Shown piece by piece: positions 1-9,206 of a stretch of DNA of 64,000 bases. The stretch lies in assembly GCA_041398005.1 (NCBI GenBank), contig JAWKVP010000005.1, forward strand, positions 248,001-312,000, written 5' to 3'. The DNA comes from JAGREO01 sp020446285. Its GTDB lineage: Bacteria > Pseudomonadota > Alphaproteobacteria > Geminicoccales > Geminicoccaceae. Every line of letters begins with the position of its first letter. Positions within the stretch are counted from its first letter, which is position 1. The position numbers were made by a program, and so were the translations under genes. The notes beneath the pieces are model-generated. The model saw nothing but the letters and a program-made list of their open reading frames with translations, had not been told where the DNA came from and did no database searches.

Positions 1-1
1 T

Positions 2-805
2 CTCGTCGAACTCGACGACACGCTCACACAGGCGGCCGTCGCCGAAGCTCAGGCGCGGCTGCACGAGACACGGGTTGCACTTGATCGTGCCCGCAAGCTG
101 CAGGCCAGCCGCAATATCGCCCAGTCCGCGGTCGACGAAACGGTTGCCGCCGAGGAAGCCGCGACGGCCCAGTTGCAGGCGGCCAGAAAGCGCCTCGAGG
201 ACCGTACGATCCGCGCACCATTCGCCGGCACGGTCGGCATACGCAATGTCGATCTGGGCGCAAGGATCGACACATCGACGGTGGTCACCACGCTCGACGA
301 CCTTTCCGGCGTCGAAGTGGAGTTCAGCGTGCCCGAAATCCGTTTCGGCGCAGTGCGTATCGGCCAGACGATCACCGCCCGGGCGGCGGCCTGGCCCGAC
401 CGGCTGTTCGAGGGCCGTATCGACGTGATCGACAGCCGCGTGAGCCCGTCGGCCAGAGCCTTTCGCGTGCGCGCCGTCATACCCAATGGCGACGGCGCGC
501 TCACCGCCGGAATGTTTCTCTATGTCGAGGTCGCGCTCGACGAGCGCGAGGCACTGCTGGTTCCCGAGGAAGCCGTCCAGGCCGCCGCCTCGTCGAGCTA
601 TCTCTTCATCGTCGAGGACGGCAAGGCCGTCCGCCGCGAAGTTCATGTCGGCCAGCGCCAGGATGGCACGGCCGAGATTGTCGAGGGAATCGAACCCGGT
701 GATGAGGTCATTACCACCGGAATCCAGCGAATCCGCGAGGGTATCGCGGTCTCCACCGGAGCCGGCGATGATGAACGGCCCACATCGGGGAGTGACGGTG
801 CATGA
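2..805 (+). CDS. RND efflux periplasmic adaptor (HlyD/MFP family), 5' truncated
   Basis: Membrane fusion protein that would link an inner-membrane RND pump to an outer-membrane channel. The reading frame is open from the window edge, so the N-terminus (signal peptide, first lipoyl half) is missing. What remains begins in an Ala/Glu/Arg-rich coiled-coil hairpin. It is followed by the second lipoyl half with the typical RAPFAGTVG motif, then the beta-barrel and membrane-proximal domains. The stop overlaps the start of the next gene (ATGA at 802-805), which is an RND permease, so the two are translationally coupled. The adaptor-permease order is standard for these operons. The substrate cannot be read from sequence. 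The family call is secure; only the missing end is uncertain. Confidence 0.93.
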   Translation, partial: LVELDDTLTQAAVAEAQARLHETRVALDRARKLQASRNIAQSAVDETVAAEEAATAQLQAARKRLEDRTIRAPFAGTVGIRNVDLGARIDTSTVVTTLDDLSGVEVEFSVPEIRFGAVRIGQTITARAAAWPDRLFEGRIDVIDSRVSPSARAFRVRAVIPNGDGALTAGMFLYVEVALDEREALLVPEEAVQAAASSSYLFIVEDGKAVRREVHVGQRQDGTAEIVEGIEPGDEVITTGIQRIREGIAVSTGAGDDERPTSGSDGA

Positions 806-3800
806 GCCTTTCCGACCTCAGCATTCGCCGGCCGGTCCTTGCCACGGTAGCGAGTCTCGTCATCATCGTGCTCGGCACGGCCTCGCTCCTGCGCCTGCCG
901 GTCCGCGAACTGCCCGATGTGGACGCATCCGTGATTGCCGTGTCGGTCGGCTATAGCGGTGCGGTGCCATCGATCATCGATACCGATGTGGTCGAGGTGA
1001 TCGAGGGGGCGGTCGCCGGCATCTCCGGGGTGAAGAGCATCAGCTCCACCAGCAGCCGCGGGCGCGGGCGCACGATCATCGAGTTCGAACCCGGCCGCGA
1101 TATCGACGAGGCGGCCAACGATGTGCGCGACGCGGTCAGCCGTGTGCGCGGCGAACTTCCCGAAGACGCCGACGAACCGCGCATCTTCAAGAACGATGAC
1201 AACAGCGATCCGGTGATGCGCCTTGCTGTCACCAGCGACCGGATGGGGCCGTCCGAGCTCACCGACTTTGTCGAACGCTACATCGTCGACCGTATGTCGA
1301 CGCTCGACGGCGTCGCCGATGTCACCATCTACGGCAACCGTTCCTATGCCATCCGTATCTGGCTCGATCGCCGGGCCATGGCGGCACACAGGCTCACCGT
1401 CCAGGACATCGAGCAGGCGCTCAGACGCAACAATGTCGACCTTCCGACCGGGGACCTCACCTCCCTCAACCGCGAGTTCGCGATCCGCGCCAATTCGAGA
1501 CTAAGCCGGGTCGAGCAGTTCCAACGGTTGATCGTCAAGCGTTCGGGCGGACATCCCGTCCGGCTCGCCGACATCGCCCGCGTCGAGCTCGGCGCGGAAG
1601 ACGAGGATACGCTCGTGCGCCTCGACAATCGCCAGGCCGTCGGCCTGTCGGTCCTGCGCCAGTCACAATCCAATACCATCGCCATCTCCACTGCGGTGCG
1701 CGCCGAAATCGACCGTATCCGCGCCACCTTGCCCGAAGGCATGAACATCGAGGTGGCATCCGACGACGCGCTCTTCATCAGCCAGTCGATCAGCGAGGTG
1801 ATCGAGGCGCTGGTGATCGCGGTGGTACTGGTCATTCTCGTCATCTTCGTCTTCCTCGCCTCCGCACGGGCGACCCTCGTCCCGGCGGTGACCATCCCGG
1901 TTTCGGTAATCGGCACCTTCATCGGCATTCACGCGCTCGGTTTTTCCATCAATGTCCTCACCCTCCTTGCCCTCATTCTCGCGATCGGCCTGGTCGTGGA
2001 TGATGCCATCGTCGTCCTCGAGAACATCCAAAGACGCGCAGCCCAGGGTGAAAGCGGCCTCGTCGCCGCCTTCCTCGGCACGAGGCAGGTGACGTTCGCC
2101 GTTCTCGCCACATCGGTCACGCTGATCGCCGTGTTCCTTCCGATCTCCTTTCTCGACGGCCAGGTCGGCCGACTGTTCGGCGAGTTCGGTTTCGTCCTTG
2201 CATCGGCGGTGGTCATTTCGACCTTCGTCGCACTCAGCCTGTGCCCGGCGCTCGCCTCGCGGATCGTCAGGCCAGATCCGCACCCTTCCTTCTTCGCCCG
2301 CATCGTCGATGCCGTGATGAATCGGATCGCCTCGGGCTACCGCGTTCTCCTGCGCGGAGCGTTGCACGTTCCGCTCGTCGTCATCGTGCTTGCCATCGGC
2401 GTCGCCGCGGCATCTCCCCTTCTCCTGAGCCTGCTGCCGTCGGAACTCGCTCCTTCGGAGGATCGCGGTGTCTTCTTCATTCCCGTAACGGCACCCCAGG
2501 GTTCGACGGTCGCCTATACGGACCGTGAGGTGCGCAAGATCGAGGCGATCATCGACCCCTTGCGCGAGAGCGGCGAGGTGACCGCCGCCTTTGCCCTCGT
2601 CGGCCGGGGCTCGGGCAACCGGGCCTTCGTCGTCGGCCGACTCGCCGACTGGTCGATGCGCGAACGCAACCAGCAGGACATTGCCCGATCCCTCATTCCG
2701 CAGGTCACCGGCATCGCCGGAGCCCGCGCCTTCCCCGTCAGTCCCAACGGACTGGGCGTTCGTGGCAGCAGTTCACCGCTCCGCGTGGTCGTCGGTGCAC
2801 CGGATTACGAGACCGCGAGAACCTGGGCTGAACGTCTCAAGCAACTGGCCGAAGATAATCCCGGGCTCGAGAATGTCGAGATCGACTATGAAGAGAACGC
2901 TGCGCAGATCGATGTCGACATCGAGCGCGAGCGTGCTGACGATCTCGGCATCAGCGTTCAGGATATCGGCTCGACGCTGCGTACCATGCTCGCCTCACGC
3001 GAGATCACGAGCTATGTCGACCGTGGCCGCGAATATCCGGTGATCGTGCAGGCTGAAGCGGATGACAGGCGTTCGCCGCGCGATCTCGCCAATCTCTTCA
3101 TCCGCAGCTCCAACGGCGAACTCGTGCCGCTCGAGGCGCTCGTGCATTTCACCGAAACGGCAGCCTCGCCCAGTCTCAACCGCTATGACCGGCTGCCATC
3201 CGTGACCGTTTCGGCATCAGTCGCCGAAGGCTACGATCTCGGGTCGGCCATCGCCTTCATCAACACCGCGGCCGAGGAGAGCCTGCCGGCCGAGATTACC
3301 ATGAGTTACGCCGGTCAGTCGCGCGAATTTCTCGAAACCTCGACCGGCATGGCCATCGTCTTCGGTCTTGCCGTCCTCGTCGTCTTTCTCGTGCTCGCCG
3401 GACAATTCGAGAGCTTCGTCCATCCGCTCATCATCATGCTCACCGTACCGCTGGGCACCACGGGGGCGCTGCTCACCATCTGGCTCACCGGTGCGGCACT
3501 CAATGTCTATACCCAGATCGGCATCGTGCTGCTGGTGGGGTTGATGGCGAAGAACGGCATTCTCATCGTCGAGTTTGCCAACCAGTTGCGCGATGAAGGC
3601 CAGAGCGTGCGCGATGCGATCATCGATGCCTCGACGCTGCGCCTGCGGCCCATCATCATGACCGTGATCTCCACCATTCTCGGCGCCGTTCCGCTGATGT
3701 TGAGCTCGGGTGCGGGCGCGGAGAGCCGGATGGCCATAGCCTCGGTCATCATCGGCGGTCTGGGCCTTTCCACCGTGCTCACACTGTTCGTCACCCCCGT

Positions 3801-3909
3801 GCTCTACGACCTGCTCGCCCGGTTGACCCGCCCGCGAAGCGCCGTCGCCCGCGAACTCGAGGATGCGCTCGCAATTCCCGGTAATGGCAAGAGTGTTCCT
3901 GCCGAATAG
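802..3909 (+). CDS. RND multidrug/solute efflux permease (HAE1, AcrB/MdtB-like)
   Basis: A 1035-residue inner-membrane proton antiporter, the normal length for the hydrophobe/amphiphile efflux RND family. The first transmembrane helix follows the SIRRPVLATVASL start. TM4 carries the paired aspartates of the proton relay (motif GLVVDDAIVVLENI, near residue 400), and the conserved TM10 lysine is in GLMAKNGILIVEFANQ. Two large periplasmic loops separate TM1-2 and TM7-8, as in AcrB. It overlaps the adaptor gene by 4 nt. No TolC-like channel or regulator gene follows; the next gene is convergent. The exported substrate is unknown. Confidence 0.95.
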   Translation: MSLSDLSIRRPVLATVASLVIIVLGTASLLRLPVRELPDVDASVIAVSVGYSGAVPSIIDTDVVEVIEGAVAGISGVKSISSTSSRGRGRTIIEFEPGRDIDEAANDVRDAVSRVRGELPEDADEPRIFKNDDNSDPVMRLAVTSDRMGPSELTDFVERYIVDRMSTLDGVADVTIYGNRSYAIRIWLDRRAMAAHRLTVQDIEQALRRNNVDLPTGDLTSLNREFAIRANSRLSRVEQFQRLIVKRSGGHPVRLADIARVELGAEDEDTLVRLDNRQAVGLSVLRQSQSNTIAISTAVRAEIDRIRATLPEGMNIEVASDDALFISQSISEVIEALVIAVVLVILVIFVFLASARATLVPAVTIPVSVIGTFIGIHALGFSINVLTLLALILAIGLVVDDAIVVLENIQRRAAQGESGLVAAFLGTRQVTFAVLATSVTLIAVFLPISFLDGQVGRLFGEFGFVLASAVVISTFVALSLCPALASRIVRPDPHPSFFARIVDAVMNRIASGYRVLLRGALHVPLVVIVLAIGVAAASPLLLSLLPSELAPSEDRGVFFIPVTAPQGSTVAYTDREVRKIEAIIDPLRESGEVTAAFALVGRGSGNRAFVVGRLADWSMRERNQQDIARSLIPQVTGIAGARAFPVSPNGLGVRGSSSPLRVVVGAPDYETARTWAERLKQLAEDNPGLENVEIDYEENAAQIDVDIERERADDLGISVQDIGSTLRTMLASREITSYVDRGREYPVIVQAEADDRRSPRDLANLFIRSSNGELVPLEALVHFTETAASPSLNRYDRLPSVTVSASVAEGYDLGSAIAFINTAAEESLPAEITMSYAGQSREFLETSTGMAIVFGLAVLVVFLVLAGQFESFVHPLIIMLTVPLGTTGALLTIWLTGAALNVYTQIGIVLLVGLMAKNGILIVEFANQLRDEGQSVRDAIIDASTLRLRPIIMTVISTILGAVPLMLSSGAGAESRMAIASVIIGGLGLSTVLTLFVTPVLYDLLARLTRPRSAVARELEDALAIPGNGKSVPAE

Positions 3910-3983
3910 ATGCAAGTTCGCCCGGCGAGGTGGTCCTCTGCGTTGGATAAAATTCCCGGTTGACGATTTCGCTCTACATCGTT

Positions 3984-4508
3984 CTACGGGAATCGCCGGA
4001 GTGCGGCGCTGATGACACCGACTGCGGCTTCACTTTCACCGTCGGGCTCCACATCGAGATCGGCAAGGAGGGAGCGGAGATTGCGCATGGCGCAGGCATG
4101 TCGTTCGGCGGGACCAGTGGATGAAGTCTCACCCCATACGGCGGGCAGGCCTTCGAGCGCATCCAGTTCGACATGTTCGAGGCGGATCTCGATCTCGAGC
4201 AGTTCCTCACGCAACGCATCGATCCGCTCACGCTGTCGTGACGCAAGCGGCGAGCGGGCGAGTATGGCGCGGCGAGCGGCGCGAAGGGGTGCCACGACCT
4301 CGCCTTGCCAGCCCTCGACCAACTCAGCCGCCTTCCTTCTGTCGCTACCATCGAGTTCGTGTCCGAAGGCCTGACCGGCCCAGAGGGCAAAGAGCAGCCG
4401 GTCGACATCCGCGCCGAGACGGTCCTGGAGCGCGATCAGCGAGTCCGACACGCCGGGCTTGCCGTAGAAGGCGATGGCGAAGGTCCAGAGAGAGGGATGT
4501 CCGGTCAT
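3984..4508 (-). CDS. TIGR02444 (DUF2390) family protein
   Basis: 174 residues, function unknown. It starts with the family signature: W-F-A-x-x-x-Y-x-x-PGVxxxLIxLQD, then VDRLLFALWAG. The rest is mostly helical and charged, with a basic-acidic heptad-like stretch (REELLEIEIRLEHVE) that may form a coiled coil. The start is the ATG at 4508, which overlaps the stop of ubiX (ATGA), so this is the second gene of a two-gene operon with ubiX. A longer upstream reading in the same frame is only the antisense shadow of ubiX. Family assignment is by recalled motif pattern. Confidence 0.8.
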   Translation of the reverse strand: MTGHPSLWTFAIAFYGKPGVSDSLIALQDRLGADVDRLLFALWAGQAFGHELDGSDRRKAAELVEGWQGEVVAPLRAARRAILARSPLASRQRERIDALREELLEIEIRLEHVELDALEGLPAVWGETSSTGPAERHACAMRNLRSLLADLDVEPDGESEAAVGVISAALRRFP

Positions 4509-5107
4509 GCGCCCGCCTCGCGAGCGCCGAATGCGGCGATGCCATCCGCCTCGCCCCAGCGCGGTGCCACATCGGTGTGGATGCCGAACTGATCGAGCAT
4601 GCGCATGCAGCTGTGATCGACCATCTCCTCCAGCGTTTCCGGCCGACCATAGAAACCGGGCACCGGCGGAAAGATGATCGCACCGAGACGGGCGAGTGTC
4701 GCGAGCGTTTCGAGATGCCCCGCATGCAGCGGGGTCTCGCGAATGGCGAGCAGCAGTCGCCGCCTCTCCTTGAGCATGACATCGGCAGCCCGGCTGACGA
4801 GTCCATCGGTCACCCCGGTCGCGATCGCCGAGGCGGTACGGATCGAGCAGGGAGCGACGATCATACCGTCGGTTCGAAACGAGCCGGAGGAGATCGGCGC
4901 GCCGATATTGCCAGACGCATGGGTATGATCCGCCAGCGCCGCGACACCAGCGGGCGAGAGACTGCATTCCGCCGAAAGGGTGAGTGCGGCAGCCTTGCTC
5001 ACCACGAGATGGGTCTCGATCCCGCCCTGTGCGCGCAAGAGCCGGAGAAGACGAACGCCGAAGATGGCGCCGCTCGCACCCGTGATCGCCACAACCAGCC
5101 GTCGCAT
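4505..5107 (-). CDS. ubiX: UbiX-family flavin prenyltransferase
   Basis: About 200 residues, the usual UbiX length. The enzyme attaches a dimethylallyl group to FMN to give prenylated FMN, the cofactor of UbiD-type (de)carboxylases in ubiquinone synthesis or aromatic catabolism. Visible motifs: N-terminal VAITGASGAIFG (flavin/phosphate binding), APISSGSF, IVAPCSIRT, and LAIRETP, then PGFYGRPETLEEMVDH near the C-terminus. The ATG at 5107 places this at the start of the Rossmann strand. There is no UbiD gene in the window, so whether it serves ubiquinone synthesis or an aromatic decarboxylase is open. It is transcribed away from the Mo-hydroxylase gene at 5271, leaving about 160 bp for both promoters. 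Confidence 0.93.
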   Translation of the reverse strand: MRRLVVAITGASGAIFGVRLLRLLRAQGGIETHLVVSKAAALTLSAECSLSPAGVAALADHTHASGNIGAPISSGSFRTDGMIVAPCSIRTASAIATGVTDGLVSRAADVMLKERRRLLLAIRETPLHAGHLETLATLARLGAIIFPPVPGFYGRPETLEEMVDHSCMRMLDQFGIHTDVAPRWGEADGIAAFGAREAGA

Positions 5108-5270
5108 CAGCCTGCCCAGAAGTTTCTTCAACGCCTTTCTCCTAGGCGAGCCGGCCGGGCGACACAAGGGCGGCACTCGCCGCACCCGTCTTGACCCTAC
5201 CTGTCCGGAGATTGCCATTGCCGTGCGTTCCTGCACAATTGCCGGGAGCGTTTTCTGGGAGCGGGTAGCG

Positions 5271-7499
5271 TTGGCCACGGAGCAGACGGACGAAGACGGC
5301 AGTCGGGACTGGAAGGGCCGGTCACTTTGCCGGCGCGAAGATGACAGGCTCCTGCGCGGCGAAGGCTCGTTCACGGGCGATGCGGCACCGGCGGATTGTC
5401 TTCTTGCCGAGTTCTTCCGCTCGCCACTCGCTTGCGGCAGGATCACGCGGCTCGATCTGGATGAGGCGCGCGCCATACCCGGCATCGTCGCGGTACACGA
5501 TGCTGAGACCCTTGGGCCGGTCGGCCCGTCATCGGTCAATCCCCTTCTCCCACGCGCCGAAATGATGCCCATGTTCGGCCTCGCACACGGGCGCATCGAG
5601 GCGGTGGGGCAACCCGTCGCGGTAGTGATCGGCGAAAACCGCAATGTGGTCCTCGATGCGCTCGAAACGATCGCGCTCGAAACCGACGGCGTGTCAGGCG
5701 GCGAGCGGCAACGAGAGGCCGGCCGCTGGCAAAGCGGCGATGTTGAAGGCGCATTCGCCAGCGCCGCGCATATCGTCGAGACGGTTCTCGATCATCCGCT
5801 CGTCGCACCGTCACCCATGGAACCACGCGCCTGTGTCGCCGGTTACGATGGAACGGTGCTGCGGGTCCGGCTCTCGACACAGACCCCCTTTCGCTGCCGC
5901 GACGATCTGGCAGCCATACTCGGTCTCGATCCGTCCGGCGTGCACATCGTCAATACCGATGTCGGCGGCGCGTTCGGCGGCAAGGCATCGATCATGCCCG
6001 AGGATGTGGTGACTGCCGCCTGCGCGCTGCGCCTTCGCCGCACGGTCCGCTGGACGGGGTCTCGCGCGGAGGATCTTCTCTCGGCGACACGCGGGCGGGG
6101 TGCGCGGACATGCGCGCGGATGGCGATTGCCGACGATGGCAGGATTCTCGCACTCGAAGCGAAACTCGATTTCGATCTCGGTCACTGGACACCTTACTCC
6201 GCCTTCGCCGCGCCGCGCAACGCCGCCCGCATCCTGCCCGGCCCCTACGCTGTGGATCGGATCGACATTCGCCTCGTGACACACCGAAGCGACCGGCCGG
6301 CCGTGAACATCTACCGGGGAGCGGGCCGGCCCGAGGCGGCGATGCTCATGGAGCGGTTGATGGATCGGGCGGCGGATGCCACGGGCCTCGACCGCCTCGC
6401 CATCCGACGGCGGAACCTGCGCCCGGCGGAAAGCCTGCCGGGGCCGACCGAGACCGGCGAGCGTCTCGACAGTGGCGACTACGCTGCGCTTCTGCGGAGA
6501 CTGGAAATCGATGCCGGGCTTTCGGATCTGGGAGAGGAACTGCGCAGGCGGCGGGCGGTAGGCGAAACGGTCGGCCTCGGGATCGCCCTCTTCATCGAGC
6601 CCTGCGGACAGGGATTCGAAACGGCTGCCCTCACCCTGATGCCCGATGGCCACATTCGCGCCGCGACGGGAACGAGCGCCCAGGGCCAGGGTCGCGCCAC
6701 GGCGACGAGCCAGATCGTCGCCGACAGGCTCCATATTCCCGTCGTCCGGATCGAGGTCGCCACCGCATCGCTCGATGATCTCGATGATGGTATCGGCGCG
6801 CTCGCGAGCCGCGGTACAGCCATCGGCGGAAGTGCGATGGATGAGGTCGCTGGCCGCTTCATGTTGTGTCTGCGGGAGGAAGCGAGAGCGCTCGGCCTCG
6901 ACACGACCGGTAACGGGCGACCCGGCGATTCTTGCGCGGTGCTTGAAGGCGTGGCGCACGAGCGTGCCCGGCGCGGCCTGCCGCCCTTGTCGCTCTCACA
7001 CCGCTATCAGGCACCGCATGAAGCCTGGGCCAGCGGTGCCGTGGCGGCCACTGTGCGGATCGACGGGGAAACGGGAGAGATCGCGGTCGAGCGGATCCAC
7101 TGGATCGACGATACGGGCAAGATCATCAATCCGCTGCTCGTCGAGGGACAGATGCGGGGTGGTCTCGCCCAGGGGCTCGGTTGTGTGCTGATGGAGGAGA
7201 TCCTGCATGACACGAACGGCCAGCTCGTCACCGGCTCGCTGATGGACTACGCCCTGCCGCGCGCGAGTGACATGCCCTATGAGGTGCATATACGTTCGAA
7301 AGGCGTACCCTCCAGCGCCAATCCGCTGGGAGCAAAGGGTGTCGGCGAGGCCGGCTGCATCGGGATCCCGGCAGCCCTTCTCAACGCGATCCATGATGCC
7401 ATCGGCACTGTCGGCGACGATGCTTTGCAGCTACCCTTGACCTCACAGAAAATCTGGCGCGCACTTCGGGCCGGAACGGGAAACAGGAAACTGCGATGA
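5271..7499 (+). CDS. Xanthine-dehydrogenase-family molybdopterin-binding subunit (CoxL-like), orphan
   Basis: A 742-residue catalytic (large) subunit of a molybdenum hydroxylase. These enzymes hydroxylate aromatic N-heterocycles, purines, aldehydes or CO using water. Visible motifs: N-terminal RREDDRLLRGEGSFTGD, the Mo-pterin loop VGGAFGGKASI, GQGRATATSQI, and the C-terminal catalytic glutamate in GAKGVGEAG. The usual partner genes for the 2Fe-2S small subunit and the FAD medium subunit are absent on either side, which is unusual. The start is chosen as TTG 5271, preceded by a GGGAGCGGG stretch; GTG 5223 is possible, and the open frame further upstream is antisense to ubiX. The stop overlaps the next start (ATGA at 7496). 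The substrate is not predictable. Confidence 0.88.
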   Translation: MATEQTDEDGSRDWKGRSLCRREDDRLLRGEGSFTGDAAPADCLLAEFFRSPLACGRITRLDLDEARAIPGIVAVHDAETLGPVGPSSVNPLLPRAEMMPMFGLAHGRIEAVGQPVAVVIGENRNVVLDALETIALETDGVSGGERQREAGRWQSGDVEGAFASAAHIVETVLDHPLVAPSPMEPRACVAGYDGTVLRVRLSTQTPFRCRDDLAAILGLDPSGVHIVNTDVGGAFGGKASIMPEDVVTAACALRLRRTVRWTGSRAEDLLSATRGRGARTCARMAIADDGRILALEAKLDFDLGHWTPYSAFAAPRNAARILPGPYAVDRIDIRLVTHRSDRPAVNIYRGAGRPEAAMLMERLMDRAADATGLDRLAIRRRNLRPAESLPGPTETGERLDSGDYAALLRRLEIDAGLSDLGEELRRRRAVGETVGLGIALFIEPCGQGFETAALTLMPDGHIRAATGTSAQGQGRATATSQIVADRLHIPVVRIEVATASLDDLDDGIGALASRGTAIGGSAMDEVAGRFMLCLREEARALGLDTTGNGRPGDSCAVLEGVAHERARRGLPPLSLSHRYQAPHEAWASGAVAATVRIDGETGEIAVERIHWIDDTGKIINPLLVEGQMRGGLAQGLGCVLMEEILHDTNGQLVTGSLMDYALPRASDMPYEVHIRSKGVPSSANPLGAKGVGEAGCIGIPAALLNAIHDAIGTVGDDALQLPLTSQKIWRALRAGTGNRKLR

Positions 7500-8452
7500 A
7501 ATACGAACGCGGCAACGCCAAGGCGCACGCCTTCGCCACCATGAAGGGAATCTGGACGGCCGCCCTCACCCCGTTCGCCAAAGATGGATCGCTCGACGAA
7601 AAGGGATTTCAGGCGAACATCGAGCACTGGACCCGCGATCTCGGCATCGACGGCGTATTCATCGCCGGCAAGCAGGGCGAGTTCTTCTCCATGTCGCTCG
7701 ACGAGCGCAAACGCAGCTTCGATCTTGCCGTCGAAAGCTGCGGCAACCGTGCGCAGACAATCATGTCTTGCTCGGACCAGAACATGTCTGTGGTCCTCGA
7801 GCTTGCCCGCCATGCCGAGGCCTGTGGCGCCGACTGGATCGTGGTTCATGCGCCTATCCTGCATTTTCACAAGTGGCAGGACGAGACGCTTCTCCGTTAT
7901 TACGAAACCATTGCCCAAGAGGTCGATATCGGCATCGCGCTCTGGTCGCACCCTGACAGCGGCTATCTGATGAGCCCCGAACTCTGCAATCGCCTCGCCG
8001 ATCTCGAAACAGTCGTAGCGATCAAATATTCGGTCCCACGAACGATGTATGCCGAACTATCACGCCTCGCGAGCGACCGGCTGATCGTCTCCACCGCATC
8101 GGAGGATGAGTGGCTCGACAATATCATCGAGCTCGGATGGAAACTCTATCTCTGCAGCTCTCCACCCTTTCTCCTGCAGACCAAGGCCGACAGGCGTATG
8201 CGCGACTATACCGACCTTGCGTTTACGGGAAAGCATGACGAGGCACGGAAGGTTTCGGCCAGTCTCGATCCGGTACGCCGGGCCCTGAAGGAAACGCGAC
8301 CCGCCGAAAAACCGCACAGCCACCAGAAATACTGGCAGAACCTGCTGGGGCAGAAGGGTGGCCATGTTCGTGCACCATTGCTCGAACTGAACGATGAAGA
8401 GAAACGCACAACCCGCGAGGCATTCGAAGCATCCGGATTGACGACGGGCTGA
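7496..8452 (+). CDS. DapA/NAL superfamily class I aldolase or hydro-lyase
   Basis: 318 residues of a TIM-barrel Schiff-base enzyme of the dihydrodipicolinate synthase/N-acetylneuraminate lyase superfamily. The N-terminal GIWTAALTPF strand is typical, and the Schiff-base lysine is in VVAIKYSVP (around residue 180). Two usual DapA features are altered. The substrate-loop GTTGE is GKQGEF, and the stretch that normally carries the proton-relay tyrosine (VPYY) reads VVHAPILHFHKW, so a true DapA role is unlikely. Translationally coupled to the Mo-hydroxylase and 41 bp upstream of 3-hydroxyanthranilate dioxygenase, so it probably cleaves or hydrates an intermediate of the same pathway. The exact reaction is unknown. 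Confidence 0.85.
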   Translation: MKYERGNAKAHAFATMKGIWTAALTPFAKDGSLDEKGFQANIEHWTRDLGIDGVFIAGKQGEFFSMSLDERKRSFDLAVESCGNRAQTIMSCSDQNMSVVLELARHAEACGADWIVVHAPILHFHKWQDETLLRYYETIAQEVDIGIALWSHPDSGYLMSPELCNRLADLETVVAIKYSVPRTMYAELSRLASDRLIVSTASEDEWLDNIIELGWKLYLCSSPPFLLQTKADRRMRDYTDLAFTGKHDEARKVSASLDPVRRALKETRPAEKPHSHQKYWQNLLGQKGGHVRAPLLELNDEEKRTTREAFEASGLTTG

Positions 8453-8492
8453 CAGGGCCCTTCAGGTAACGGGATGCAAAGGGGAGACCGAC

Positions 8493-9035
8493 ATGAGCCG
8501 TCTTGCAGCTTTCAACTTTCAAAATTGGATCGATGAACACAGACACTTGCTCAAACCGCCGGTAGGCAACCAGATGGTGTTCAGGGATGCCGACATGGTC
8601 GTGATGGTGGTGGGCGGCCCGAACAGGCGTACCGACTATCACGACGATCCGGTCGACGAGTTCTTCTACCAGCTCAAGGGCGACATGCTGCTCAAGCTGC
8701 ATGACGGCAAGGAGTTCTACGACGTGCCGATCCGCGAGGGCGAGGTCTTTCTCTGTCCCGCACATGTGCGTCACTCGCCGCAGCGCCCGCAAGAAGGGTC
8801 GATCGGACTCGTCGTCGAGCCGCCGCGTCCCGAAGGCGCGCTGGATGCGATGGAATGGTACTGCTTCGAGTGCCGACACCTCGTCCACCGCGCCGAACTC
8901 GACCTCGAATCGATCGTCGACGACCTGCCACCCATCTACAAGGCATTCTATGCCGACGAGAAAGCCCGCACCTGCCCGAACTGCGGCACGCTGCACCCGG
9001 GCAAGGAACCGCCCGAGGGCTGGGTCACGCTTTGA
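8493..9035 (+). CDS. nbaC: 3-hydroxyanthranilate 3,4-dioxygenase
   Basis: A 180-residue cupin that opens the ring of 3-hydroxyanthranilate to 2-amino-3-carboxymuconate semialdehyde, which can cyclise to quinolinate. All active-site residues of the characterised bacterial enzyme are in register. The Fe ligands are H50, E56 and H94; the substrate-binding residues are R46, R98 and E109. The C-terminal rubredoxin-like iron site is present as C124xxC127 and C161xxC164. A purine-rich leader (aggggagacc) ends just before the ATG. No kynureninase, kynurenine monooxygenase, nitroreductase or ACMS decarboxylase is in the window, so the 3-hydroxyanthranilate source and fate must lie elsewhere, or the enzyme uses a related aminophenol. 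The symbol follows the nitrobenzoate-pathway name. Confidence 0.92.
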   Translation: MSRLAAFNFQNWIDEHRHLLKPPVGNQMVFRDADMVVMVVGGPNRRTDYHDDPVDEFFYQLKGDMLLKLHDGKEFYDVPIREGEVFLCPAHVRHSPQRPQEGSIGLVVEPPRPEGALDAMEWYCFECRHLVHRAELDLESIVDDLPPIYKAFYADEKARTCPNCGTLHPGKEPPEGWVTL

Positions 9036-9206
9036 GGATACGCGCGCGTCGATGAACCAACCCGGTTCCGGCGTCCCTTGTGAAGTCACCTCACTGCTCA
9101 GCGGCGACTCCGGCGCTGATAACGGCCTGTGACAGGAAGCCCTTGAAACGAAATCGAATGCGGGCTCAACTGTCGGCAAGCCAAAAGCGGTCAAAGGGAG
9201 ACATCG

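Noticed and set aside
4980..5270. Extension of the Mo-hydroxylase frame to an ATG at 4980
   Set aside because: It would be antisense to ubiX, and its translation (Ser/Arg/Pro-rich) has no similarity to the family; TTG 5271 fits the domain start.
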